Assembly (NCBI RefSeq): GCF_907164915.1
Contig: NC_061862.1
Span: 141,599,913-141,663,912, forward strand
Direction of reading: 5' to 3'
From: Impatiens glandulifera
Lineage: Eukaryota; Streptophyta; Magnoliopsida; Ericales; Balsaminaceae
Length of the DNA: 64,000 nt
The first letter of the stretch is position 1, and each line of letters begins with the position of its first letter. Both the position numbers and the translations under genes were made by a program. Below, piece after piece: positions 33,331 to 43,479 of this stretch. The notes under the pieces were generated by a model. The model ran no database searches, was not told the DNA's origin, and saw only the letters and a program-made list of their open reading frames with translations.

Positions 33331-34734
33331 GTGAGGGACAGGGCAGGTTTTGCTAGTCGAAAACTAAGAACTTGAACATAACTGCATGACAAAGGGTAAT
33401 TTGGATGAAGCATCTTAATCTTCATATAAAATTTATACCTCAAAATTGAAGTTGTTCAACAGATTAATAAGCATACCTCCAAAACAAAGCAACTCAGCGT
33501 AAGTACAGAGATTAGACAACAGAGAAATGAAAACAATTTACCAAATCTAAGGGCTTGGGACTGGTTTCAGCTCCTCTCCACGCTCATTTTCTAAGTTGTC
33601 ATTCGATAGGCCTCTTTCAACTTAAACAAGTAGTCAACCAGAAAATACTACTAAATATATAAATTCATTGTGAACAAAATAAAATATGAATGTTATGTCT
33701 TTGGAAAACTATCGGTAAGACTTGAGAATGGAGTCACGGAAAAGAAAATCATCTTAAGAAATAAATTAAACTATAGATAAATGAAATCAAATTATTAGAT
33801 ATCCTAAAAAAGTAACCGTCGTGCCTTTTAGGAACGAATCCTTTGAGAGATTTTGTTACCCCTATCTACCATCCTGAGACTTGGTGAGACTGTGAGAGAG
33901 ATGGCGGGCATTCTAGAGAGCTCTGATGTCAAAAGATGATGTAGATGACGAACAATGATCTTTGATGTGAAGCTGAAAGAGATGATCGACGAACGAGTTG
34001 GTATGATGTCGTAAGTAGGCTAATATGGGGTCTCTAATGATGTGCTACATTGGGATGATTGAATTAATTAGAGGAATTAGAAGAAAAAATAAGGTGTTGT
34101 TACAAAATCAAATTTTTAATTAATTACTTATTTCATTAATTAAAATACTAATATATTATTTTTTTAAAATTATTATTTTTTTTATTTTATTCATATATTA
34201 ATACTCTTTAAGTCTTTTTATCAAAAATAATCATTACCTTCCTAAAATCATCGCATAGGATTTTTAATTTTTTTTATTTGTTTATCTAGGAGATTGTGAT
34301 TTTTTTAGTCACATCAATCTACCTAACTAAGATGCTACTTATATAGGTAATTGAGAAAGAAAACATGTGGGATGATTGAATTAATGAGAGGGATTAAAAG
34401 AAAATAAGTTGAAATAGAATTTTTATTTTTTTACCAAGAAAGGATTGTGATTTGTTTTAGTCACATCAATCTACCTAATTAACATAGATTATTTCAATGC
34501 TACTTATACATGTAATACATGTATTCCACTCATAAAATGATATCTAAATATAAAAGTGAATAATCACCTACTTCATTTGTTAATTTTTTTTACAGGTGGT
34601 ATTGTCTTAGTGGATATAGGTACTGCTTATATGGGTAGCATCGAACTAACCTATAATTTTAGAGGTACCGAAACAAAAATAGTGTATTCAATCTGATTTT
34701 CGGTGATAGTTGATAACATGCAATATTTAAAGTA
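33331..34734. other. Non-coding DNA right of the old LINE, with a ~320-bp direct duplication
   Basis: GGGATGATTGAATTAAT followed by AGAGG and AAGAAAA occurs at 34054 and 34371. ATTGTGATTT then TTTTAGTCACATCAATCTAC occurs at 34294 and 34446. A small direct duplication is implied. One exon-like piece at 33547-33622 is listed separately. Confidence 0.55.
33547..33622 (-). other. Exon-like fragment ending in ELKPVPSP
   Basis: The minus strand, after a CTTGTTTAAG acceptor, reads ERGLSNDNLENERGEELK then PVPSP and a stop. Codon use and the acidic-to-proline ending look like a genuine last exon rather than chance. No upstream exon or family could be recognised. It may be a captured gene fragment. 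Confidence 0.3.
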
Positions 34735-36004
34735 ATAGGATTTGGTTATAATATTCAGTAAATATTATCATAATTTTCTTCTTTATATATTTGAAATTAT
34801 ACTAGTTTATAAAGATACAAATTTAAAAAGTTAGTGATATATAATATTTTATTAAAATATCTTTATGAAAGGTAAAGAATAATAAAAAGTAAGAAAGAGC
34901 ATTAATTTGAATTAATATTACATATTAAAATATATAATAATAATTTTTTAATATTACATATTAAAATATATAATAATAATTTTTTAATATTTTGAACTTT
35001 TTCTAATAAATAAATTGGTTCCTTATTTATTTAGTAAATATTTTAATAGTTAATCTAAATAAAATATTATATATATATTAGAATTTATTATTTTAATTAT
35101 AAAATATATTGTTTAAAAATATTTTATTTAAAATTATCATTATAAATAAATTATATATGTGTTTAAAAATTAAATTATTAATCACTTATTAAAAATTTTA
35201 TTAAAATACTGAATGTATATTATAAAAAATAATTATTAAAAAATTAGACAATTGATGAATTAATCATTAGGGCTTCTAATTCACAATTAATTTAATTAAA
35301 AAATTATTAAGTTAAAATGTTAAATATAAAATATATAAAAAAACAATTCTTAAACAAAAGAATTGGTTGGTAATTAGTGCTCGTTTGCTAAACAGTGCAA
35401 CGCTATAGAATTGAAGAAAATGAAGAAAAATGTTATTTAAAAGACCTGCTGACATTGTTAAAATGACGTAGAAAAAAAATATAAAAGTAGTTTATTTTAT
35501 TTTATTTTTAAAAGATGAATATGTAATTTAGGCTTAAAAAATGTACTTGAAAAAAATACATTATTTAAGTTTTTAATTGATTTGAATTATATATGATCAT
35601 GTATTTTTTTTAATTTAAATTTATAATGTTAAAGTAAGTATCTTTAGTATTTTATTTAATAAATTGTGTGATTAAATAGTTAAAAATAGAATAAAATGTG
35701 ATAGATGAATTGTTAATAAAAGCACTCACCAAACCCCCAAGATCAAACTAGCTCTTAAGGTGATGGATTTCAAAAATAATTCAATTTATTTGACTTTCAG
35801 CATCAACTTTATTTTTTTTATCAATATAGATATACTTTATACAAGAAGAAGAAGAAAAAGGAATCCATTTATTAGTTTTTTATATTAAAAACATTTAATG
35901 TAATGAATACACCAGTTCAATATTACAAAATCCTTTTAGAAAAAATTGAATTGGGTTCACTTTTGAGTATAAATGCAATTAATGATATATATGTATATAG
36001 TAGT

Positions 36005-36053
36005 TGGCTAAAGATTAGCTAGAATCCAACTCACTCATTAAATATCTTAGCCA
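36005..36053. repeat. Short inverted repeat in the promoter of the intact zinc-finger gene
   Basis: TGGCTAAAGAT at 36005-36015 pairs with ATCTTAGCCA at 36044-36053. This ~55-base stretch is absent from the corresponding place in copy A (about 10290), so it is either an insertion in B or a deletion in A. Confidence 0.65.
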
Positions 36054-36176
36054 TGAATAAGGTGTGGAGATAGGAATTAATAGGGCACAATGCCCTGATT
36101 TATTATTAAGATTTAGGATATTAATTAAAGCTAAAAAACATAAATAATATTAGAAGATGTGAGCAAGTTGTTAGGC

Positions 36177-36183
36177 TATAAAA
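36177..36183 (+). promoter_or_regulatory. TATA box of the intact zinc-finger gene
   Basis: TATAAAA in TTAGGCTATAAAATTAATT, about 70 bases before the ATG. It is conserved in position with copy A. Confidence 0.6.
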
Positions 36184-36251
36184 TTAATTCATGACATAGC
36201 ATTTTACAGATCAACCATATATTTTCCTTTCATTGTTTTGGAATGCAATCC

Positions 36252-36737
36252 ATGGGAGAAGAAATACCCTCAACATTGGTAGAATGTAGGGTTTGTTCTA
36301 TTGTTTTCCCAAGTGCTACAACCCTATTAACACATTTTATGTCGGCTCATGTAGTGAGAAACCATGTTGTTCTACCTAATGGAAGCATGGTGCATCTTAG
36401 GCTTTATTGTCTCGAGAATGGTTTGGATTCCCATGTAGAACAAAATCGGAACCATGGCGTTTCATTGCAAACTCATGTGCCCAATGAAATGAATTGGGCT
36501 CGTGGGTACATGGTAGCTAACCCGACTCAATCTCTAGTTTTGGGAATGCAATCATCTACTCAACAAGTTGGATATATGTTCAACGAGGATACTGGTTCTT
36601 CTCATCAGATCGGTGTCACAAAGCCGTATATCAACAAGTTGGATATACCAATAAGACAGGTTATCGAGATATCCGACAATGATGATGAAGACAACGAGAT
36701 GAGAATAAAGAAACTGGATTTAACCTTGAAGCTCTAG
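36252..36737 (+). CDS. Small C2H2 zinc-finger protein with C-terminal EAR-type motif
   Basis: Intronless frame of 161 residues. One finger lies near the N-terminus: Cys12-X2-Cys15-X12-His28-X4-His33 (ECRVCSIVFPS to THFMSAH). It lacks the QALGGH helix of classic plant C2H2 factors. A low-complexity middle follows, then an acidic patch (DNDDEDNE) and a terminal LDLTLKL, which fits the LxLxL form of the EAR repression motif that recruits TOPLESS-type co-repressors. I infer a nuclear DNA- or protein-binding repressor. The start MGEE is chosen over an ATG three codons earlier because only the later one is conserved in copy A. A TATA box lies about 70 bases upstream and AATAAAAC about 90 bases after the stop. 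I do not recognise a named gene. It is the only intact non-transposon gene wholly inside the window. Confidence 0.8.
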   Translation: MGEEIPSTLVECRVCSIVFPSATTLLTHFMSAHVVRNHVVLPNGSMVHLRLYCLENGLDSHVEQNRNHGVSLQTHVPNEMNWARGYMVANPTQSLVLGMQSSTQQVGYMFNEDTGSSHQIGVTKPYINKLDIPIRQVIEISDNDDEDNEMRIKKLDLTLKL

Positions 36738-37817
36738 ATGGGAATGAATGTGCTTTTCCTTTTTTTTAATAATATGACTTGGTTTGTTCTTGAATTAGTT
36801 TATATGCATATATTTCAATTCTCATCAATAAAACTTATATTTCTTTTTTTATTTTCAAATGGCTTAACCTTTTTTTTCAAGGAGGAGTTGAATGGTTAAA
36901 TAAATAAATAAATATATTTAAGTTAATTTGTTCATACATTGAACTACCCGCACAAACATAACAGAACATTGATTTATCACAGGAGTTGAGTTTCTTATCA
37001 ATTTCATGTTATTTTTATTGAGCCTTATCTTAATTACTCTTTTGATGTTATGATGCTTGTTGTCATGTTTTAATGTCTTTTCATACTCATGATTTTGTTT
37101 AATAAAAAATATCATAAGAAGCAATATTTTATGAAAATGTGTAGTACCCATTGAATGAATAAGGTGTTTATTTTAAAGAATGCAAAAGAATGTCTTGACA
37201 GTTGAATTAGGAAAAAAGAAAAGAAAAGAAAAACAAAATCAAAACTTGAAAGTGAACAAATTTATACTATAGATGTGATTGAGAAATTCAAATTGGGTAG
37301 GAGTTGAAGAGAAAGGGAAATTAAATTAATATTTAGTAAACTTCTAAAATTGATAAAGTTGGTTTATAGTTACATGATAAAACAATTTAATTTGGTTGAG
37401 GATGATTGAGAAGATTTATAAAATGAATCAAAGACTTTTTCTTTAAGGATCTTTTACAATTTTGTATTTTGTACGGTCATTTGATCAATTTAGTTTAGTA
37501 ATGGTTCTTGAATGTATTTACCGTTATGTTGGGTTTTGAAAAATAGATGTAGATACCATTTATATCATATTTTAAAAAATTAAATTAAAATTGTTTATGA
37601 TAAATTTATATAAAAATATATTTTTATATAATATATTAAAAATTCTTATATTATAAAAATATAAATTTTAAAATCAAAATAGCTTAAATGCTACAAATAA
37701 AATTCTATTAATTATTAATATAATAATAATTTATTACCCCTACTAAAATAGTTTAAATGATAAGAATAATTTCTAAAATAAAAATATATATATATATATA
37801 TAATTATAGTATCTTTC

Positions 37818-37851
<34 letters not shown>

Positions 37852-38090
37852 CTTTTTATTATATCATTTTCATTTAGTCTAATTTCATTTACTTTTTTAA
37901 GAGAAATATAGAATCTCATAACAAATCTATTTATAAATGTTTTAAAATTAGTAAAATATTTACTTGTCACAAACTATTAATATAAGAACTTAAACAATTT
38001 TATATACTTTTTAAAAATAAATACTTATATGCTTCTACTAGTTTTTTTAGATTGTCGTATAAGTTTGATTTCTAAAAACAAATATTTTGA
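36738..38090. other. 3' flank of the intact zinc-finger gene
   Basis: AT-rich, no gene. AATAAAAC near 36827 is a possible polyadenylation signal. Contains (TA)n at 37786-37803 and (AAT)10 at 37819-37848. Confidence 0.6.
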
Positions 38091-38095
38091 ATTTT

Positions 38096-38142
38096 GGGAG
38101 GGGAGGGGAGGGGAGGGGAGGGGAGGGGAGGGGAGGGGGGAG
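38096..38142 (+). repeat. (GGGGA)n tract, possible G-quadruplex
   Basis: Eight or more GGGG runs separated by single A, ending in a run of six G. G-runs this dense with one-base loops are the textbook pattern for stable parallel G-quadruplexes. The matching site in block A has only GGAGAAGGGGAAA. Confidence 0.95.
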
Positions 38143-39673
38143 AAAACTAGGAGAAAAGGGAGAATAAATAACAAAAATATCATTCAACTTTTATAATAAG
38201 AGTGAATATATATCACAAAGTTATTTAAAGAGTAAAATTATCGATATTTTAATCTGTTCAGCCTGAATTTTTTTGTATGGACTATGTGTCTTTGCTCAGG
38301 ACCAATCAAAATATGGTTCTAATATTATATTAATAATTACAATTTGGTTAAAAAACCGAAATCTGAAAAAATGACAAGTTATGTTCTTTACCTTATAGTG
38401 CACTTCAAACGTTAATAAAAAAACAGCTTCATCTAATTATTTTAATTTATTAAAAAATATAATTTCCTTACAACAAATTTGATAAATTTATTTGATATAT
38501 TTTTAAAATTCACCATATAGAATTAATATATTTAACACATTTACTTGTTGTCTTCTTCCTATTATTTATTTTTAAAATATCTATATATTAAAAAAATATT
38601 ATGTTATTATTGATAATTTATATTTAAAAATAAAATTAAAATATCAAACAAAATTATCAAAATTATTATAAAAATCAAATATTTTTTTAATAATTAAAAT
38701 AATTAATATGATAATAATGATTTAACTAATAATAAAATATAAATATATATTTATGCATTTCAAGGTTAAACATTCTCATGTCTCCTATTAACATAAATAT
38801 AAATAAATAAATAAAAGAATGTGTTTCTCTAGCTATTTACTTGTTTTTAAAAACTTTGGAAATATTTAAAAAATATAAATATTATATATTAAATATAAAT
38901 AATATGAGCTTAGATAAATTAGCATTAATATATATAAAAAATATTTTCTTATAAATAAATGAATATAAGAAAGTTATTATATATTAAACATAAATAATAT
39001 TATATTTTTTATTTTGATACAATTAACATAATATTTTTATAAATAAAATATTTTGTAATTTTTTTTAAATATCAAACAAATTAAGAAAAATTAATATAAA
39101 CAAATTTTAATAAATTAAAATTATTACATTTCACATTAAATTATTATATTTCACATTAAATTAATATATTTAATATATTTTGTTTTTGTGTTATTTTTAT
39201 TATTTTTATTTAAAATGATCTATATACTAAAAAATATTATGTTATTATGGTTAATTAATATTTTTGAAAAAATATAAAAAAAATCTAACAAATTTATCAA
39301 AAGTATTATAAACAAATCAAAAATATTTTAATAATTGAAATAATTAGTACGGTAAGGGATTATTTAATTTGTTTAAGGTGAAGTGCGTTTGACCACTCTC
39401 TTATTAACGCGCGCTTGAGATGGAGCACTTCACTTGTTGCTATTTCACTCTTTTTAAAACTTTTAAAAATATTTAATATATATATATATATATATATAAA
39501 TATAATATTAGCAGAGATAAATTAACATAAATATAAATAAATAAAATATTTTCTTATAAATAAATAAATATTATATACTAAATATATTTTATTTTGATGC
39601 AATTAACATAATATTTTTTAATTTGTTTTAAATCAAACAAATTAATCAAAATCATTATAAACAAATCAAATAC
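38143..39673. other. AT-rich non-coding DNA left of the MULE
   Basis: No gene. Diverged direct repeats: 38440-38760, 39060-39360 and 39590-39690 share ATATTATGTTATTAT, TCAAACAAATT and TCAAAATTATTATAAA words. At 39381-39434 GTGAAGTGC and GCACTTCAC form an inverted repeat around a CGCGCGCTTGAG stretch. Confidence 0.55.
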
Positions 39674-39682
39674 TTTTAATAA
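39674..39682. other. MULE target-site duplication (left)
   Basis: TTTTAATAA, repeated exactly at 42535-42543 on the other side of the element. Nine bases is the usual MULE duplication length. Confidence 0.7.
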
Positions 39683-40289
39683 GTAAATTATTTTTCCCAC
39701 CCATCTGATATCCCTACCCCACTTCTCACTAATCTCGAAAATAACTTATTTATCCCTCTCACTTTTTATATATTTATCTTTTTTATTTTATTTTATTTAA
39801 TTATTAAGTTTTTTTATCATTAAATATAATTAATTAATTAAATTTTAATATATTTTTTTCTACTCTATTTATTTAATTAAAAATATAAAATATTATTTTT
39901 TTTATTATAATTATTTAAAATATATAAATATTGAAGTGTATATAATTTAATAAAATATAAATATTAATACTTTATTATATTAATTATATATATATTAAAA
40001 TACTTATAAAAACAATAGTTGAATAATTCAATTTTTTATATATAAAATTATCTATCAAATAAATCTTTAAAATATTATATATTAACAATTAGTCAAACCA
40101 TAATATTTCTAATAATATTACAAATCTATTTTGTTGATAACTCACCTAACGGTTCATTTTCAGATAGTTAGTCATTTGAGAATGATGTTCGGAGAGCATC
40201 GCCAACAACAATCGTTAATGTTAGTTATTATCGTTATTTTATGCATATTTCTTATTTATTTTGGAAAAGATTAATATCAATTATAAAAA

Positions 40290-41720
40290 AAAACTAATAT
40301 CAATCAATGAAACTGCCATGGTAAATTTCCAAAGTGTCATTTAATGTGTGAAAGAGGAGGAAAATACAAACTGCCACGGTATTTTGTTGATGGGCAATCC
40401 TTTAAAAGAAATATAGGGACAAAAAATGTGAACGCCCATTCAAGCTGCGAGGTATACTAATACCTCCAAAAGGTGTGATGTGGCGTCTAAGGGTTGTATG
40501 TGGTTTCTATAACCATCAATCAACAGAATCTATGTATGGTCAAGAGTACCCGTCTAGGTTAAAACCAATGTAGCGACAATTTGTGCTCGACATGGCCAAT
40601 AGCATCACACCTCGTGAAGTTCTTAATATATTGAAACAAAGAGACACGTCAAACACTACAGGGATCAAAACCATTTACAATGCCATTTTCCCAAATAAAT
40701 TCGCCAAACAGGCCGGTCTCAATCAAGTCTAGTATGTCTTTGAGCAATTAATTAAAAAAATTACCTCCATGATTACCGTACAAATCCAGACACCAATGAA
40801 ATCACGGATATTCTTTGGGTTCACCCTAAAAGTTTGTTACTTTTTGTCAATTGTCCATCCGTGTTGATCATTGATGCCACATATAAGACCAATGAGTATC
40901 GGTCACCACTATTGGAGGTTGTGGGTATCACATCCACAATGCGAACTTACTCTCTTATGTTCGCATATCTAAGCAATGAGAGGGAAGAGAAACTAACATG
41001 GGCATTAGGTACCTTAAAGAAGTGGATGCTTGAAAATGGGACATTGTTGCCATCGGTGTTTGTTTTAGATCGGGATATGGCGCTTATTAATTCCATTGAA
41101 ATATGTTTTCCTACGGCACGTCACATCCTCTGTTTTTTGCACATAAACCAGTACGTAATGAAAAAATGCAAGCCTATGCTTAGTCTAAAGTGGAACATGT
41201 TTAATGTGTCATGGCAATCACTCATTAATTCATCCACAAAGTGGTCTTACCATCATAAGTGGGAAGTCATGCGCGAGGACTATAGACGATTCTAGGGTGC
41301 CCTAAACCACACAGTGGTCTTACCATCATAAGTGGGAAGTCATGCGCGAGGAGTATAGACGATTCCAAGGTGCCCTAAATTACATTTGGGAGACATTGTT
41401 ACACTCTTACAAAGAGCATTTTGTTTCAGCATGGATTGATAGATGTATGCACCTCGAGAGTAATTCAAGTCAAAAGTGTAGTCACTTTTTAACTTTAAAT
41501 ACTGTACTATTTAAATTCCAACCATTATTAAAACACAATGCATTTTTCTATTGCAGGGCGAAAGGGGCACATACGAGACTTAAAATGTATTTGGGAGATA
41601 CATGTCATCCCTGGAAACATCTTTTATAAAAATACACAAGATGTTAACAAATCAATTTGGGGAAATTCAAAAGTCGTTCGAGAGATCTCTCAACATTCCA
41701 CGCCATACACATTTACATGA
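40290..41720 (+). pseudogene. MULE transposase (FAR1-related), frameshifted
   Basis: N-terminal DNA-binding region: CERGGKYKLPRYF (40347) and, after a frameshift, CERPFKLRG, MWRLRVVCGFYNHQ, the zinc-chelating part shared with FAR1/FHY3. Next come VLNILKQRDTSNTTGIKTIY, then the catalytic region LIIDATYKTNEYRSPLLEVV (first Asp), LPSVFVLDRDMALINSIE (second Asp) and HILCFLHINQYVMKKC. The part after 41295 is split by a stop and a 75-bp tandem duplication (RRF followed by a repeat of KWEVMREEYRRF). Several stops (about 40573, 40730, 41294) show it is inactive. Confidence 0.8.
41238..41387 (+). repeat. 75-bp tandem duplication inside the MULE transposase
   Basis: AGTGGTCTTACCATCATAAG and the following GGGAAGTCATGCGCGAGGA through GGTGCCCTAAA occur twice in direct order (about 41240-41310 and 41314-41383), with a few differences. 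Confidence 0.85.
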
Positions 41721-42534
41721 CGACATTTTTTATCAAGTAAGGTTTTGAATTTCACTACAGGCAATGGAGTTTATTTATGCTGAGCTGAAATGCGCCGAGA
41801 AAACATCTCACCAACTACCCGGCACATGCATGTTCAATTAAAATAATATATGAATTGCCTTGGAAGCACGATCTTGCACATTATCGGTTTCTTTTTATTC
41901 CAATTAGATTTTAAATATTATATATTAATAGTAAAATTATAATAAATTAATTAAAATAAAATAACAATTTTATATAAAATAAATATTTTTAAAATATTTT
42001 AAAAAGTTAAATATGAAATATTTTAATAAAAAATATTATTAAAAATATTATGCAATGTTATCGTATATATTATTAAGTAAAACATTATATTTAATTTGAC
42101 TAATCTTTAATATATAATATATTAAAGACTTTATCTTATTCATTTGATAGATAATTTTATTTATAAAAAAAAAATTGAATCATTCCATTATTATTTTTAT
42201 AAGTGTATAATTAATATAATAAAATATTAAATTTATATTTTATTAAATTGGACACAATTCAATATTTAATATATTTTAAACAATTATAATATAAAAATAA
42301 TAATAATTTGTAATTTTAATTAAATAAATAAATAAAATAGAAAAAAAAACATATTAAAAATTAATTGATTAGTTATATTTAATGATAAAAAAAATTTAAT
42401 AATTTAATGAAATAAAATAAATAAAATAAGAAATGTAAATATATAAAAGTGATAGGATAAATAAGTAATTTTGGAGGTGAGTGAGAAGTGATGTCGGGAG
42501 TTGGAATATCAAAGAGGTGGGAAAAACACCTCCC

Positions 42535-43186
42535 TTTTAATAATGAGTATTTCATCGTCAATTTGCGTGTTTTTTTAATAAAATAATATTTTAAAAAATG
42601 AATACAAAATGTATTTTAATATTTAAAAATTAATTATAACAATAATTAATTTTATGATCAATTTTAAATAGTATTAAAAAATCTGTATTTTAAGTTATTT
42701 AAAAATAAATTATTTATTTGATGAAAAAGTTGTTAATTAATTTTCAATTTAAAAGCAATAAAATATTTTATATACGTGTATAAACATATATTTCATTAAG
42801 ATTTTTTTAATTTCGATGTTTAGTAGTACTCGGAAAAGAGGTTTGATGTTATATTTTGTGTACTCGTTAAAGAACGGTCTCTATGTTATAAAATATCTTG
42901 TCTTTTAAAAATTTAATTTTGTTACGTTTTATTTAACCAATTTTTCTTCAAGTTTTAATATGCACAGATTTTTCTTGCATTTAAAATTATATGATAATAT
43001 TTAAATAATAGTACCTACGTTTTATGTCAATGATTATCGAGGAAAGTACAATGAGTTGGAGAACATTTTTTTAACATTTTAGAATCTTTATGATTACCCA
43101 GAAGGGCCAGAACCAAGCCTTACGACATTATACAAAATTTCAAAATTTTCAAGAAAAGTTTAAAATTTTTAATGGCGAATTTCGTA
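42535..43186. other. AT-rich non-coding DNA between MULE and copia element
   Basis: Nothing recognised. The last bases, TCGTA (43182-43186), are the left target duplication of the copia element. Confidence 0.6.
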
Positions 43187-43322
43187 TGAACAAATTCAAT
43201 ATGTATTTTTTTACAAGATGAACAAATAGATGTAAGAATCAATAGTTGAAAGATACGAGGAAGATTGAAATGAGAAAAAATAATCCGATAATATTTTATT
43301 TCTCTTATTCATGTATTTATAC
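43187..43322 (-). repeat. 3' LTR of the copia element, terminal piece
   Basis: TGAACAAATTCAAT through TTATTCATGTATTTATAC corresponds to 56391-56527 of the 5' LTR. It stops exactly at the T-run that ends the LINE. Confidence 0.85.
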
Positions 43323-43329
43323 TTTTTTT

Positions 43330-43345
43330 GGGGGGGGGGGGGGGG
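43330..43345. repeat. Run of 16 G at the LINE 3' tail
   Basis: Read on the LINE strand this is CGTTT followed by 16 C and then 7 A. The sister copy at 27856 has CGTTTTTCCC and then 9 A, so CCC has grown to a long homopolymer (or the assembly is wrong here). Confidence 0.9.
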
Positions 43346-43479
43346 AAACGACTTAGCGTCATTTCATTAAAAATTCCCAAAAACGGTAAAAAAAACCACG
43401 AGTTTAAGAGATCATTCTAGACAGGCCTAAAATGATTTTGAAGTCGTAACATTCTGAATAAAAACTAAAAAGCTAAAAA

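Larger units (their letters stand above)
34735..38200. repeat. Duplicated block, copy B, right part
   Basis: Continues the match to block A from 9147 on: GGATTTGGTTATAA with TTCAGTAAATATTA at the start, the zinc-finger gene in the middle, and the flank up to a G-rich microsatellite that replaces GTTAGGAGAAGGGGAAA of copy A (about 12289). Confidence 0.75.
39683..42534 (+). mobile_element. Mutator-like element (MULE) with long terminal inverted repeats
   Basis: A 2.85-kb element. The left end (TTTTTCCCACCCATCTGATA, then CACTTCTCACT, AACTTATTTATCC, TATATATTTA) matches the reverse complement of the right end (TTTTTCCCACCTCTTTGATA and the same later words) over about 110 bp. The outermost 8 bp have diverged. 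A 9-bp target duplication flanks it, and the interior carries a broken MULE transposase on the plus strand. Confidence 0.82.
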
